This document shows, piece after piece, positions 35,514-45,051 of a DNA stretch of 64,000 nucleotides (positions are counted from its first letter, which is position 1; each line of letters opens with the position of its first letter). This stretch comes from an uncultured Romboutsia sp. (lineage in GTDB: Bacteria; Bacillota; Clostridia; Peptostreptococcales; Peptostreptococcaceae): contig CALFLM010000059.1 of the NCBI GenBank assembly GCA_937880075.1, positions 1 through 64,000 of the forward strand. The letters run 5' to 3'. Both the position numbers and the translations under genes were made by a program. The notes below the pieces were generated by a model. That model had not been told where the DNA came from, made no database searches, and saw nothing but the letters and a program-made list of their open reading frames with translations.

Positions 35514-37598
35514 ATGGCAAAAACATTAGTCATTGTGGAATCTCCTGCAAAAGCTAAAACAATAGAAAAATTTCTAGGAAAAAGTCACTATACTGTAAAA
35601 GCTTCTGTAGGACATGTAAGAGATTTGCCTAAAAGTAAACTAGGTGTTGATATAGAAAATAATTTTGAGCCACAGTATATAAATATACGAGGAAAAGGTG
35701 ATTTAATAAAAGAATTAAAAAAAGAAGCTAAAAAATCTAAGAGAGTTTATTTAGCTACCGATCCAGATAGAGAGGGAGAAGCTATTTCATGGCATTTAGC
35801 TTATATTTTAGGATTGGATCAAAATGATGAATGTAGAATAGAATTTAATGAAATAACAAAGGATGCTATAAAAAAAGCTATAAAAAGCCCAAGAAGTATA
35901 GATATAGATTTAGTTGATGCACAACAAGCAAGGAGAGTTTTAGATAGGCTTCTTGGATATCAGATAAGTCCAATACTTTGGCAAAAGATTAGAAAAGGGT
36001 TAAGTGCTGGTAGAGTTCAATCTGTAACAACGAAATTAATATGTGATAGAGAAAAAGAAATAGAAGCATTTATTCCAGATGAATATTGGACAATAGATGT
36101 AGATGCTAAGACTTCTAAAGGAGAGGATATTAGTTTAAAGTTTTATGGTAGGTCTAAAGATAAAATGGAACTACCAAACGAAGAAATAGTAAATTCTATT
36201 TTAGATGATATAAAGGATAAAGATATAGTAGTAAACTCAATAGAATCAAGAACTAGAAAAAAGTCAGCTCCTAAGCCTTTTACAACAAGTATGCTACAAC
36301 AAGAAGCAGCAAACCGACTATCTTTTACAACTAAGAAAACGATGAGTATAGCACAAGAGCTATATGAAGGTATCGATATTGAAAATGAAGGTACAGTAGG
36401 TCTTATATCATACATAAGAACAGATTCTAAAAGAATATCAGATGAAGCAAAAGAGAAATCAAAGGAATATATATTAGAAGCATTAGGGGAAGATTACTAT
36501 AAAACTGACTTTGATAAAGGAAAAGAAAAAGGAAGTAAAAAAGTACAAGATGCACATGAGGCTATAAGACCGACTTCTGTAAATAGAACTCCTGATAGTA
36601 TAAAAAGCTCTTTAACTAAAGATCAATTTAAGTTATATAACTTAATATGGAGAAGGTTTATAGCAAGCCAAATGCAAGACTCTGTATTTGATATATTAAA
36701 TGTAGAATGTAAGATAGATGACTATATTATAAAAGCTACTGGTTCTAAAATGAAATTTGATGGATATACAAAGGTTTATAACTTTACAGAAAGAGAAGAT
36801 AAGATACTTCCTACCATAAGTGAAGGAGATATTCTTACCGTTAAAGAAATATTACCTCTTCAACATTTTACTCAACCACCAGCAAGATATACAGAGGCTA
36901 GTTTAGTAAAAACACTAGAAGAACTAGGAATAGGAAGACCTAGTACTTATGCACCAACTATAACTACTATATTAAATAGAGAATATGTTGAGAAGCAAGG
37001 AAGTAGTCTTCATCCAACAGAGTTAGGTAAAATAGTTACTGATATATTACAAACTAATTTTCAAAAATTCATAGACGTAGACTTTACTGCTACAATGGAA
37101 AGTCAGCTAGATGAGGTGGAAGAAGGTAATGTACCTTGGAAAGATGTTGTAGCAAAGTCATATGAACCTTTAAAAGAAGCTATAGAGATAGCTAAGGAAA
37201 ATATAGAAAAGATAAATATGGATGAAGAAACTGATGAAATATGTGAAAACTGTGGAGAAAACATGGTAATAAAACATGGTAGATTTGGAAAATTTATGGC
37301 TTGTAAGAATTATCCGGAATGTAAGACTACAAAACCTATTGTAAATAAAATAGGTGTAAAATGTCCTAAATGTAATAAGGGGGATATAATACTTAGAAAA
37401 TCTAAAAAAGGTAAAGCATTTTATGGATGTTCAAATTATCCAGAATGTGATTTTTTATCATGGAATAAACCAACTGGAGATATTTGTGATGAATGTGGAT
37501 CTTATATGGTAGAGAAAATAACAAAATCTGAAACTAAAGTCGTTTGTACTAATAAAGAATGTAAAAAAGATATGGTAAAAGAGAATAGCGAAAATTGA
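35514..37598 (+). CDS. topA: DNA topoisomerase I
   Basis: A 694-residue type IA topoisomerase relaxing negative supercoils. The Toprim domain (VESPAKAKTIEKFLG, ATDPDREGEA) is followed by the catalytic tyrosine in LISYIRTDS. The C-terminus has three CxxC-type zinc ribbons: CENCGEN..CKNYPEC, CPKCNKG..CSNYPEC and CDECGSY..CTNKEC. Length and order are normal. Confidence 0.97.
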   Translation: MAKTLVIVESPAKAKTIEKFLGKSHYTVKASVGHVRDLPKSKLGVDIENNFEPQYINIRGKGDLIKELKKEAKKSKRVYLATDPDREGEAISWHLAYILGLDQNDECRIEFNEITKDAIKKAIKSPRSIDIDLVDAQQARRVLDRLLGYQISPILWQKIRKGLSAGRVQSVTTKLICDREKEIEAFIPDEYWTIDVDAKTSKGEDISLKFYGRSKDKMELPNEEIVNSILDDIKDKDIVVNSIESRTRKKSAPKPFTTSMLQQEAANRLSFTTKKTMSIAQELYEGIDIENEGTVGLISYIRTDSKRISDEAKEKSKEYILEALGEDYYKTDFDKGKEKGSKKVQDAHEAIRPTSVNRTPDSIKSSLTKDQFKLYNLIWRRFIASQMQDSVFDILNVECKIDDYIIKATGSKMKFDGYTKVYNFTEREDKILPTISEGDILTVKEILPLQHFTQPPARYTEASLVKTLEELGIGRPSTYAPTITTILNREYVEKQGSSLHPTELGKIVTDILQTNFQKFIDVDFTATMESQLDEVEEGNVPWKDVVAKSYEPLKEAIEIAKENIEKINMDEETDEICENCGENMVIKHGRFGKFMACKNYPECKTTKPIVNKIGVKCPKCNKGDIILRKSKKGKAFYGCSNYPECDFLSWNKPTGDICDECGSYMVEKITKSETKVVCTNKECKKDMVKENSEN

Positions 37599-37612
37599 AA
37601 AAATGAGAGGCT

Positions 37613-37664
37613 TTATATTGAAAAACCAATATAATTATGATAATATTTCTATTACATAATTATA
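37613..37664. other. Two hairpins in the topA-codY gap
   Basis: TTATATTG / CAATATAA (37613-37620, 37627-37634) is followed by a longer stem, 37630-37644 with 37651-37664, with a one-base bulge. The two overlap and are mutually exclusive. There is no strong T-run. It may be a weak terminator or regulatory leader. Confidence 0.4.
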
Positions 37665-37733
37665 AGAAAAACTAACTTTTATTATTATATATAAGTATAT
37701 AAGGCATAACTTTCATGAGGAGATGAACTTAAA

Positions 37734-38519
37734 ATGGCGAGCGAAGTATTACAGAAAACAAGAAAAATTAATAAAACATTACAAACAAGTGGTGGAAGTA
37801 ATGTCTCTTTTGATTTATTAGCAGGTGCATTAGGAGAAGTTTTAAATTCAAATGTATATGTATTAAGCTTTAAAGGAAAAGTATTAGGATTACATCTTAA
37901 TGATGCAAAAGACAGTTCAGTTATAGAAGATGATATAACCAAGCAAAAGAAGTTTCCAGACGAATACAATAGAAATGTATTAAAGATAAAAGATACTTTA
38001 GAAAATTTAACAGGTGAAGAATTACTTGAAGTATTTCCATTTGAACAAGATAGAACTGAGAAGAAAACTACGATAGTTCCTATATTAGGAAGCGGACAAA
38101 GATTAGGAACGTTAGTATTATCAAGATATGATAATGAATATGAAGATGAAGATTTAGTTATAGCAGAATATAGTGCTACTGTTATAGGTCTTGAAATATT
38201 AAGAGCTATAGGTGAAGAGCTAGAAGAAGAAATGAGAAAGAAAGCTGTAGTTCAAATGGCAATAGGAACATTATCTTATTCAGAGCTTGAAGCAGTTGAA
38301 CATATATTTGAAGAATTAGATGGAAAAGAAGGTTTACTTGTTGCAAGCAAAATAGCAGATAGAGTCGGGATAACTAGATCAGTTATAGTAAATGCATTAA
38401 GAAAGTTTGAAAGTGCTGGAGTTATAGAATCTAGATCTTTAGGTATGAAAGGTACTCATATAAAGATACTAAATGATAAACTTATGGAAGAACTTAAAAA
38501 ATTAAAAAGTCATCAATAA
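37734..38519 (+). CDS. codY: GTP-sensing transcriptional repressor CodY
   Basis: A 261-residue global regulator that senses branched-chain amino acids and GTP. The N-terminal GAF domain begins [13 protein letters not shown] ([17 protein letters not shown]) and continues to about residue 150. The C-terminal winged helix contains [21 protein letters not shown] and [16 protein letters not shown], nearly invariant in CodY proteins. The brnQ leader at 28.2 kb carries a CodY-like box. Confidence 0.97.
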   Translation: MASEVLQKTRKINKTLQTSGGSNVSFDLLAGALGEVLNSNVYVLSFKGKVLGLHLNDAKDSSVIEDDITKQKKFPDEYNRNVLKIKDTLENLTGEELLEVFPFEQDRTEKKTTIVPILGSGQRLGTLVLSRYDNEYEDEDLVIAEYSATVIGLEILRAIGEELEEEMRKKAVVQMAIGTLSYSELEAVEHIFEELDGKEGLLVASKIADRVGITRSVIVNALRKFESAGVIESRSLGMKGTHIKILNDKLMEELKKLKSHQ

Positions 38520-38527
38520 TTAATTAT

Positions 38528-38565
38528 AAAAAAGGTATCTAAATTATAGGTACCTTTTATTTTTA
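38528..38565 (+). terminator. Terminator after codY
   Basis: Stem AAAAGGTATCT / AGGTACCTTTT with one G-U pair, followed by TATTTTT. Confidence 0.8.
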
Positions 38566-38587
38566 ATAAGTATAAGGAGTGAGAGTG

Positions 38588-39856
38588 TTGCCTTTAGCAG
38601 ATAAATTGCGTCCTAAAAATATTGAAGATATGGTTGGTCAAAGGCATATTATAGGAAAAGGAAAAGTTTTAAATAAAATTATAGAAAACAAATCTATTCC
38701 TAATATGATATTATATGGACCACCAGGTACAGGGAAGACTACTTTAGCTAATATAGTAGCAAATACTATAGGTAAAAAATATGTAAAATTAAATGCTGTT
38801 AATTGTGGAGTAAAAGAGATAAAGGAAATAATAGATGAAAATAAAAGAGATTTATTTTCGTACAATGGTATAGTTCTTATGCTTGACGAAATTCAAGCTT
38901 TAAATAAAAAACAACAGCAATCTTTACTTGAAGTTATAGAGGATGGTTCTGTGACGCTAATAGCAAGTACAGCAGATAATCCATACTTTGTAATATATAA
39001 AGCTATCTTAAGTCGAAGTTCTATATTTGAATTCAAGCAAATAAATAAAGAAGATATACTTATTGGACTTAAAAGAGCTATAGATAAGCTTAGAGAAGAT
39101 TATAGCTATGATAATATTAATGTGGAAGATGAAGCTTTAGAATTTATAGCAGAAACTTGTAACGGTGATATGAGAAGCGCACTAAACAAACTAGAGTTAG
39201 CTTTTAATACAGGTATAGAAATAGGTTCAAATTCTGTTAATGTAACTGTAGATACTATTATAGAGTGTTCTAGCTCTAAAATGTTAAGTTATGATAGAAG
39301 TGGAGATGATGGGTATTCAATATTATCTGCATTTCATAAATCATTAAGAGGATCTGATGCTGATGCATCTATACATTATCTTGCTAGGCTTATTAAAGTT
39401 GGTGATATTCAAAATATAACTAGAAGACTTTTATGTGTTGCAAGTGAAGATGTAGGGCTTGCCGTTCCTCAAGCAATAACTATTACAGAAGCATGTGTTC
39501 AATCAGCACTTCAATTAGGGTTTCCAGAAGCTAGGATACCACTTGCACAAGCAACTATATACTTGGCCCAGTGCCCCAAATCAGATTCTGTTATAAGTGC
39601 AATAGATAAGGCTTTATATGACTTAGATAATATAAATGTGGGGGATATTCCACTTCATTTAAAGGATGCTCATTATGCTGGAGCTAAAAATTTAGGAAGG
39701 GGAGTAGATTATAAGTATCCACATGACTATCAAAATAATTACATTAAACAGCAATACTTACCAGATGAAATAAAACATAAAAAATATTATATACCTGGAA
39801 AGAATAAAAATGAAATGGCATTTGATAATTATTGGGAAAATATAAAAAATAAATAA
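38588..39856 (+). CDS. rarA: Replication-associated recombination protein RarA (MgsA)
   Basis: A 422-residue AAA+ ATPase of the clamp-loader-like RarA/WRNIP1 family acting at stalled forks. The N-terminal PLADKLRPKNIEDMVGQ, Walker A YGPPGTGKTT, Walker B LDEIQALN and the C-terminal MgsA domain (SAFHKSLRGSDADASIHYLARL, AHYAGAKNLG) are all present. TTG 38588 is nine bases after AAGGAG and gives the usual N-terminus; GTG 38579 and 38585 are alternatives. Confidence 0.94.
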   Translation: MPLADKLRPKNIEDMVGQRHIIGKGKVLNKIIENKSIPNMILYGPPGTGKTTLANIVANTIGKKYVKLNAVNCGVKEIKEIIDENKRDLFSYNGIVLMLDEIQALNKKQQQSLLEVIEDGSVTLIASTADNPYFVIYKAILSRSSIFEFKQINKEDILIGLKRAIDKLREDYSYDNINVEDEALEFIAETCNGDMRSALNKLELAFNTGIEIGSNSVNVTVDTIIECSSSKMLSYDRSGDDGYSILSAFHKSLRGSDADASIHYLARLIKVGDIQNITRRLLCVASEDVGLAVPQAITITEACVQSALQLGFPEARIPLAQATIYLAQCPKSDSVISAIDKALYDLDNINVGDIPLHLKDAHYAGAKNLGRGVDYKYPHDYQNNYIKQQYLPDEIKHKKYYIPGKNKNEMAFDNYWENIKNK

Positions 39857-39867
39857 GCAAAAAATTT

Positions 39868-39914
39868 AAAATAGGCTACCAGGTATCTGGAAAATACATA
39901 ATAGCCTATTTTTA
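39868..39914 (+). terminator. Terminator after rarA
   Basis: AAATAGGCTA (39869-39878) pairs with TAGCCTATTT starting at 39902, with a 23-base loop containing a small internal repeat. Five T residues follow. Confidence 0.75.
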
Positions 39915-40088
39915 ATATAATAATACATTTTAGGTAATATTATTATAATATAATTTTATGTGTTATTTTTTTATAAGTAGCATTTATTATAATATAAGCT
40001 AAATATTAAAAGTAAATTACATTAAATAATTTAATTTAGTAAAAAAATAAATAGTGTAAAACAAATAGAAAATATCAGGGGGGAATCT

Positions 40089-40859
40089 ATGATTATAAAA
40101 GTGGATGATACCTATCACAGCAAGGTTATTAATTACTTAAAAAGAGAGCCTGACTTTAACTTGTTTATAATAGGGGATATAGAACGATATGGATATGATA
40201 ATTATTTTTTAGATGTATGGGCAGGGATAGATAAAAAAGGACATATAGAAGGGATATTGTTGAGATACTTTGAATATCTTATATTTTATTCACAAGGAAA
40301 ATTTAATATAGATGAATTTTCAAAACTTATAAATAGCATAAATTATGTAGAGATAAGCGGAAAATTAGACACTTTACAAAAATTAGAGAAACAAATAGGT
40401 GTAAATCGCAAACGAATAGTTAAGTTTTGCGCTCTTGATAATCCAAGTAAACTAAATGATATAGAAATAGGTTTAAGACCTAAGAAAATAAGATTTGGAA
40501 ATATAAGTAAGGTAGCTAAGTTATATGAAGATATTGATGAATTTGAAAATACTACTGTAGAAAATATAAAAAATGGACTTAGAACGGGGAGAGGATATTG
40601 TATAGAAATAAATAAAAAAGTAGTAGCTATGGCAAAAAGTACATTAGAAACTAAAACTCATGCAATGATAGTTGGAGTTGGAACACATCCGAATTTTAGG
40701 AATAAAGGATTAGCTACAAAGTGTATAGTAAAGATATGCAGTGAAATTATAAACGAAAATAAAATTCCATGCTTATTTTACGATAATATAGAAGCAGGAA
40801 ATATATATAATAAGCTTGGATTTAAAGATAAAGGATATTGGGGTATATACTATAGATAA
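40089..40859 (+). CDS. GNAT family N-acetyltransferase
   Basis: A 256-residue protein with a C-terminal GNAT core: AMIVGVGTHPNFRNKGLATKCIVKICSEI is the acetyl-CoA loop region (R/Q-x-x-G-x-A variant RNKGLA), and NIYNKLGFKDKGYW is the final strand. The N-terminal 110 residues are a less conserved domain of FR47-like type. The substrate is unknown. It starts at ATG 40089 after GGGGGGAA and is monocistronic. Confidence 0.85.
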   Translation: MIIKVDDTYHSKVINYLKREPDFNLFIIGDIERYGYDNYFLDVWAGIDKKGHIEGILLRYFEYLIFYSQGKFNIDEFSKLINSINYVEISGKLDTLQKLEKQIGVNRKRIVKFCALDNPSKLNDIEIGLRPKKIRFGNISKVAKLYEDIDEFENTTVENIKNGLRTGRGYCIEINKKVVAMAKSTLETKTHAMIVGVGTHPNFRNKGLATKCIVKICSEIINENKIPCLFYDNIEAGNIYNKLGFKDKGYWGIYYR

Positions 40860-40899
40860 AAATATGTAAATATTATATATGATATTTTGGGAGAGATAT

Positions 40900-41029
40900 A
40901 TGTATAAAATAGGAATTGATGTATGTGGAATGAGTATAAAAGCTAGTCTTGTAGTTAACGGAGAAAGTATTCAAAGAGACTAATAAATCTGGCGGTTTAG
41001 ATAATATAGTAATCGAACTTAATAAATAA
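40900..41029 (+). pseudogene. Remnant of a ROK-family sugar kinase (glucokinase-like)
   Basis: ATG 40900 after GGGAGAG opens MYKIGIDVCGMSIKASLVVNG, which resembles the phosphate-binding start of ROK kinases (GIDxGGTxIKAGLV), then stops at 40981. In the -1 frame the next bases read TNKSGGLDNIVIELNK and stop at 41027-41029, which fits the following segment of such kinases. The rest of the gene is gone. One glycine of the DxGG motif is already Cys. It looks like a decayed gene end, about 130 bases long. Confidence 0.6.
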
Positions 41030-41271
41030 ATGTACGTAAGGTGTATTAAATCAACATTTATCTTAGAAGTTGTAAAATAGTTATAGATTACATTTATACA
41101 CTTTTGTAAGTTTGATTACTATAAAATATTATAATAGGAAAATCTCAATATTTATAAATTTATAAAAATATGTAGTAGCATGTTTTGAAAATACTACTAC
41201 TTATTCTTATACTAAGGTATTATAAAATATATATTTTGTGGATAAATTTTAACATCATAATTATTTTGATA

Positions 41272-41309
41272 AACGGATGTATCTGTAGCGATAGCAAAGA
41301 TATATCGTT
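41272..41309 (+). other. Imperfect hairpin in the pseudogene-iscR gap
   Basis: AACGGATGTATC (41272-41283) pairs with GATATATCGTT (41299-41309) with one bulge and one wobble. The loop is TGTAGCGATAGCAAA. It is the least AT-rich spot in the gap 41030-41390. I do not recognise it as any known riboswitch. Confidence 0.3.
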
Positions 41310-41387
41310 GGTGAAATAAAATAATATAAAATATAAAAATTAAGATTAAAAATCATTTAACATGGTATATATATAACATATTTAATT

Positions 41388-41479
41388 CCTAGTAAAAAAG
41401 TATGAATTTAATCTTGACAAATTTACTAGGGTATAATAAAATTATGTTTAAGATAATACCTAGTAAAATAGTACGGATT
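41388..41479 (+). promoter_or_regulatory. iscR promoter with repeated operator-like sites
   Basis: The promoter is TTGACA (41414-41419), 17 bases, TAAAAT (41437-41442). Two 21-base direct copies of CCTAGTAAAAxAGTAxGxATT lie at 41388-41408 and 41459-41479 (three mismatches, 71 bases apart). A third, inverted CCTAGTAAA core (TTTACTAGG, 41422-41430) sits in the spacer. This spacing suggests Rrf2/IscR autoregulation. Confidence 0.65.
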
Positions 41480-41505
41480 ATAATTCGTTGTAAAGGGTGA
41501 TGAAT

Positions 41506-41955
41506 ATGAAATTATCCACTAAGGGTAGATATGGACTTAAAGCGATGTTTCAATTATCATTGAACCAGAGCAATGATCCTATACCCTTAAAAAATATAGC
41601 TAGTAAGCAAAATATATCAGAACAATATTTAGAGCAGATATTTTCGTCTCTAAAAAAATCTGGTCTAGTTACAAGTGTTAGAGGAGCTCAAGGCGGATAT
41701 TTATTATCGAAAGAACCTAAAGATATAACTGTAGGTGATATATTAGTGGTACTTGAAGGGCCTGTTTCACTATCAAACTGTGTACTAGATGAAGATATAT
41801 GTGAGAATTCTAGTAAATGTGTAACAAAAATTGTATGGGAAAAAATGAAAAAAGGTATAGAAGATGTAATAAATTCTATAACTCTTCAAGATATGATAGA
41901 TGATCATAATAAAAATATATTAGATAATGATATAACAAACTTAATTATAAAATAG
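41506..41955 (+). CDS. iscR: Rrf2 family iron-sulfur cluster regulator IscR
   Basis: A 149-residue winged-helix repressor. KLSTKGRYGLKAMFQLS and ISEQYLEQIFSSLKKSGLVTSVRGAQGGY form the Rrf2 DNA-binding part. Three cysteines, C92, C99 and C105, sit where E. coli IscR binds its [2Fe-2S] cluster. It precedes iscS and iscU by 17 bases, so it likely controls the operon through the sites upstream. ATG 41506 is best placed after AAAGGG; GTG 41497 and ATG 41500 are alternatives. Confidence 0.93.
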   Translation: MKLSTKGRYGLKAMFQLSLNQSNDPIPLKNIASKQNISEQYLEQIFSSLKKSGLVTSVRGAQGGYLLSKEPKDITVGDILVVLEGPVSLSNCVLDEDICENSSKCVTKIVWEKMKKGIEDVINSITLQDMIDDHNKNILDNDITNLIIK

Positions 41956-41972
41956 ATAGGGAGACAAAGAAA

Positions 41973-43157
41973 ATGGAAAAAAGAAGATTATATATGGATT
42001 ATTCTGCGACAACTCCTGTGAAAAAAGAAGTTCTAGATGAAATGATGCCATATTTCACAGAAAACTTTGGAAATGCATCTAGCTTTCACACATTCGGAAG
42101 AGAAGCTAAAACTGCATTAGATAAAGCTAGAGGACAAGTAGCTAATCTTATAAATGCAAAAACTAATGAAATATACTTTACAGCTGGTGGAACAGAAAGT
42201 GATAACTGGGCGATAGAAGGAGTTGCTTTCGCACACAGAAGTAAAGGAAATCATATAATAACATCTAAAATAGAACACCATGGAGTACTTCATATATGTG
42301 AATACTTAGAAAAGCATCATGGATTTGAGGTAACTTATTTAGATGTTGATGCTGAAGGTAGAGTTAAATTAGATGAGCTTGAAAAAGCAATAAAAGATAC
42401 TACTATACTAATAACTATAATGTATGCAAATAATGAAATAGGAACAATACAACCAATAAAAGAAATTGGTGAAATAGCTAAAAAGCACAATGTATTATTC
42501 CATACAGATGCTGTTCAAGCAGCGGGTAATGTAGCAATAGATGTTAAAGAATTAAATGTGGATTTAATGAGTATGTCTTCACATAAAATATATGGACCTA
42601 AAGGAATAGGTGCTTTATATATAAGAACTGGTGTAAAACTTCATTCATTTGTTCATGGTGGAGCACAAGAAAGAAGAAGAAGAGCTGGTACTGAAAATAT
42701 GCCATCTGTAGTTGGATATGGAAAAGCAGCAGAAATTGCTAAAAATAATATGGATGAGCATATAGAAAGACTTACATCATTAAGAACAAAATTAATAGAT
42801 GGAATACTTGAAAAAATACCATATACAAGAGTAAATGGTAGCTTAGAAGATAGATTACCAGGTAATGTTAACTTCTCATTTGAGTTTATAGAAGGAGAAG
42901 GAATATTATTAATGTTAGATATGTTAGGTATAGCTGCATCAAGTGGATCAGCTTGTACATCAGGGTCACTTGATCCATCACATGTTTTAATGGCTATAGG
43001 TTTACCTCATGAAATAGCACATGGTTCATTAAGACTTTCAATAGGTGACTTTACAACAGAAGAAGATATAGATTATATAATAGAAAAATTACCGCCAGTT
43101 ATAGAGAGATTAAGAATGATGTCTCCTTTATATGATGCGGTATTAAAACAAAAATAA
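41973..43157 (+). CDS. iscS: Cysteine desulfurase IscS
   Basis: A 394-residue PLP enzyme releasing sulfur from cysteine as a persulfide. YMDYSATTPV opens the protein, the PLP lysine lies in SSHKIYGPKG, and the catalytic cysteine lies in SGSACTSGSLDPSHVL. It supplies sulfur to the IscU scaffold encoded next and to MnmA downstream. Confidence 0.96.
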   Translation: MEKRRLYMDYSATTPVKKEVLDEMMPYFTENFGNASSFHTFGREAKTALDKARGQVANLINAKTNEIYFTAGGTESDNWAIEGVAFAHRSKGNHIITSKIEHHGVLHICEYLEKHHGFEVTYLDVDAEGRVKLDELEKAIKDTTILITIMYANNEIGTIQPIKEIGEIAKKHNVLFHTDAVQAAGNVAIDVKELNVDLMSMSSHKIYGPKGIGALYIRTGVKLHSFVHGGAQERRRRAGTENMPSVVGYGKAAEIAKNNMDEHIERLTSLRTKLIDGILEKIPYTRVNGSLEDRLPGNVNFSFEFIEGEGILLMLDMLGIAASSGSACTSGSLDPSHVLMAIGLPHEIAHGSLRLSIGDFTTEEDIDYIIEKLPPVIERLRMMSPLYDAVLKQK

Positions 43158-43205
43158 TAATAGTACGTATAAAATATATAATTAATATTTAAGGAGGAAA
43201 TTAAA

Positions 43206-43661
43206 ATGCAATATAGTGATAAAGTTATGGAACATTTCATGAACCCAAAAAATGTTGGAGAAATAGAAGATGCAAGTGGTATAGGTGAAGTTGGAAATGC
43301 TAAGTGTGGAGATATAATGAGAATATATCTTGATATAGACCCAGAAACTCAAGTTATAAATGATGTTAAATTTAAAACTTTTGGATGCGGATCTGCTATA
43401 GCAAGTTCATCAATGGCTACTGAAATGGTAAAAGGAAAAACTATACACGAAGCATTAGCTGTAACTAACAAAGCAGTTGCAGAAGCTTTAGATGGTTTAC
43501 CACCAGTAAAAATGCACTGTTCAGTTTTAGCTGAACAAGCGATAAAAGCTGCTTTAATAGATTATTCTAAAAAGCATAATATACACATACCAGAGTTAGA
43601 TGGTGTTGTTATAGATGATGACCATGATCATCATCACGATATAGAAGAAGATGAAATGTAA
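43206..43661 (+). CDS. iscU: Fe-S cluster scaffold IscU/NifU-like, with histidine-rich tail
   Basis: A 151-residue scaffold with the three ligand cysteines C34 (NAKCGD), C61 (FGCGSA) and C105 (MHCSVLA). The usual LPPVK motif (LPPVKMHC) for chaperone interaction is present. The final 20 residues are Asp/His-rich (VVIDDDHDHHHDIEEDEM), not part of the standard IscU fold and possibly metal-binding. It follows iscS by 48 bases. Confidence 0.93.
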   Translation: MQYSDKVMEHFMNPKNVGEIEDASGIGEVGNAKCGDIMRIYLDIDPETQVINDVKFKTFGCGSAIASSSMATEMVKGKTIHEALAVTNKAVAEALDGLPPVKMHCSVLAEQAIKAALIDYSKKHNIHIPELDGVVIDDDHDHHHDIEEDEM

Positions 43662-43692
43662 TTTTAAACTAAAATTTAATAATTAGTATATA

Positions 43693-43728
43693 AATATCCC
43701 TTTTAGGTAACTACTTAAAAGGGATATT
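43693..43728. terminator. 16-bp hairpin after iscU
   Basis: Arms 43693-43708 and 43713-43728 pair fully with one G-U and a 4-base loop. A G/A-rich rather than T-rich stretch follows, so termination efficiency is uncertain. Confidence 0.5.
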
Positions 43729-43853
43729 GTGATTTAAAAGATATGATAATTTTAAAATAGGTATTATATATAAATAAGTTTAGTCTTTAAAAAATAAGAT
43801 AAAATATATATAATAAAGAAGATATAAGCAAATTCTTAAGAGAAGGTGACAAA

Positions 43854-44930
43854 ATGAAAAAAAGAGTAATGATCGGTATGAGTGGTGGAGTAGACAGTTC
43901 TGTTGCAGCATATCTTTTAAAAGAACAAGGATATGATGTTATAGGAGTTACTATGAAGTTATGGCAAGATGATGATGATGAATTGATAGAGAACGAAGGG
44001 GGATGTTGTTCGTTAGCAGCTGTTGAAGATGCAAGAAGAGTTGCAGATAGAATAGGTATACCTTTTTATGTATTAAACTTTAGTGATGTATTTAAACAAA
44101 AGGTAATAGATCCATTTATAGATGAATATTTAAATGGTAGAACTCCAAATCCTTGTATAGCTTGTAATAAGCATATAAAATTTGATGACTTCTTTAACAA
44201 AGCTCGTCAAATAGGATGTGATTATGTAGCTACAGGGCACTATGCTAAAATAGAAAAAGATGAAAAAACGGGAAGATATGTGCTTAAAAAGTCTGTTACA
44301 GATAAGAAAGATCAAACTTATGCATTATATAACTTAACTCAAGAACAGTTAGAACACACATTACTTCCTATAGGTGATTATGAAAAGGAAAGAGTTAGAG
44401 AAATAGCAAAAGAAATAGGAATAGATGTTCATAATAAGCCAGATAGCCAAGAAATATGCTTTGTAAAAGATAATGATTATGCTGGATATGTTAAAAAACA
44501 TTCTAAAAAAAGAATTGAAGAAGGTTATTTTGTAGATACTAAGGGTAATGTCTTAGGAAAGCACAAAGGTATAGTAAACTATACGATAGGTCAAAGAAAA
44601 GGCTTAGGTATAGCTTTTGGAAAACCTATGTTTGTTGTTGATATAAATGCTAAGAAAAACACTGTAGTATTAGGCGATAATGAAGATTTATTTAACAAAG
44701 TTGTCATAGCAAAAGATGTTAATCTTATAGCATTTGATGAAATAACAGAACCAGTTAGAGTAGAAGCTAAGATAAGATATTCTGCTAAGCCATCTTTAGC
44801 CACAGTATATAAAATAGATGATAATAAAATAAAAATAGTATTTGATGAACCTCAAAGAGCTATAACTAAAGGTCAATCTGTTGTAATGTATAATGGTGAC
44901 GTTGTAGTTGGTGGAGGAATAATATGCTAA
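43854..44930 (+). CDS. mnmA: tRNA-specific 2-thiouridylase MnmA
   Basis: A 358-residue enzyme making s2U34 in tRNA. The PP-loop [15 protein letters not shown], catalytic cysteines in [12 protein letters not shown] and SQEICFVKD, and the ATP/tRNA segments [13 protein letters not shown] are complete. It receives sulfur from IscS, encoded 0.7 kb upstream. Confidence 0.96.
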   Translation: MKKRVMIGMSGGVDSSVAAYLLKEQGYDVIGVTMKLWQDDDDELIENEGGCCSLAAVEDARRVADRIGIPFYVLNFSDVFKQKVIDPFIDEYLNGRTPNPCIACNKHIKFDDFFNKARQIGCDYVATGHYAKIEKDEKTGRYVLKKSVTDKKDQTYALYNLTQEQLEHTLLPIGDYEKERVREIAKEIGIDVHNKPDSQEICFVKDNDYAGYVKKHSKKRIEEGYFVDTKGNVLGKHKGIVNYTIGQRKGLGIAFGKPMFVVDINAKKNTVVLGDNEDLFNKVVIAKDVNLIAFDEITEPVRVEAKIRYSAKPSLATVYKIDDNKIKIVFDEPQRAITKGQSVVMYNGDVVVGGGIIC

Positions 44931-45013
44931 TAAAATTAAAATCAATATAATTTATAGTATTGATTAATTATACAAAGTTTAGTAATATAACATATATAGT
45001 AGTTAAAATAAAG

Positions 45014-45041
45014 TTTAAAGTATGTATTTTAACTGTAAAAT
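45014..45041 (+). promoter_or_regulatory. Candidate promoter of the alaS T-box leader
   Basis: TTTAAA (45014-45019), 16 bases, TAAAAT (45036-45041), with the T-box RNA beginning about 12-15 bases downstream. TTGATT-17-TAATAT at 44960-44988 is a weaker alternative. Confidence 0.4.
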
Positions 45042-45051
45042 TAAATTTATT

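Noticed and set aside
41272..41309. c-di-GMP or other known riboswitch near iscR
   Set aside because: It does not contain the conserved sequences of these classes that I can recall.
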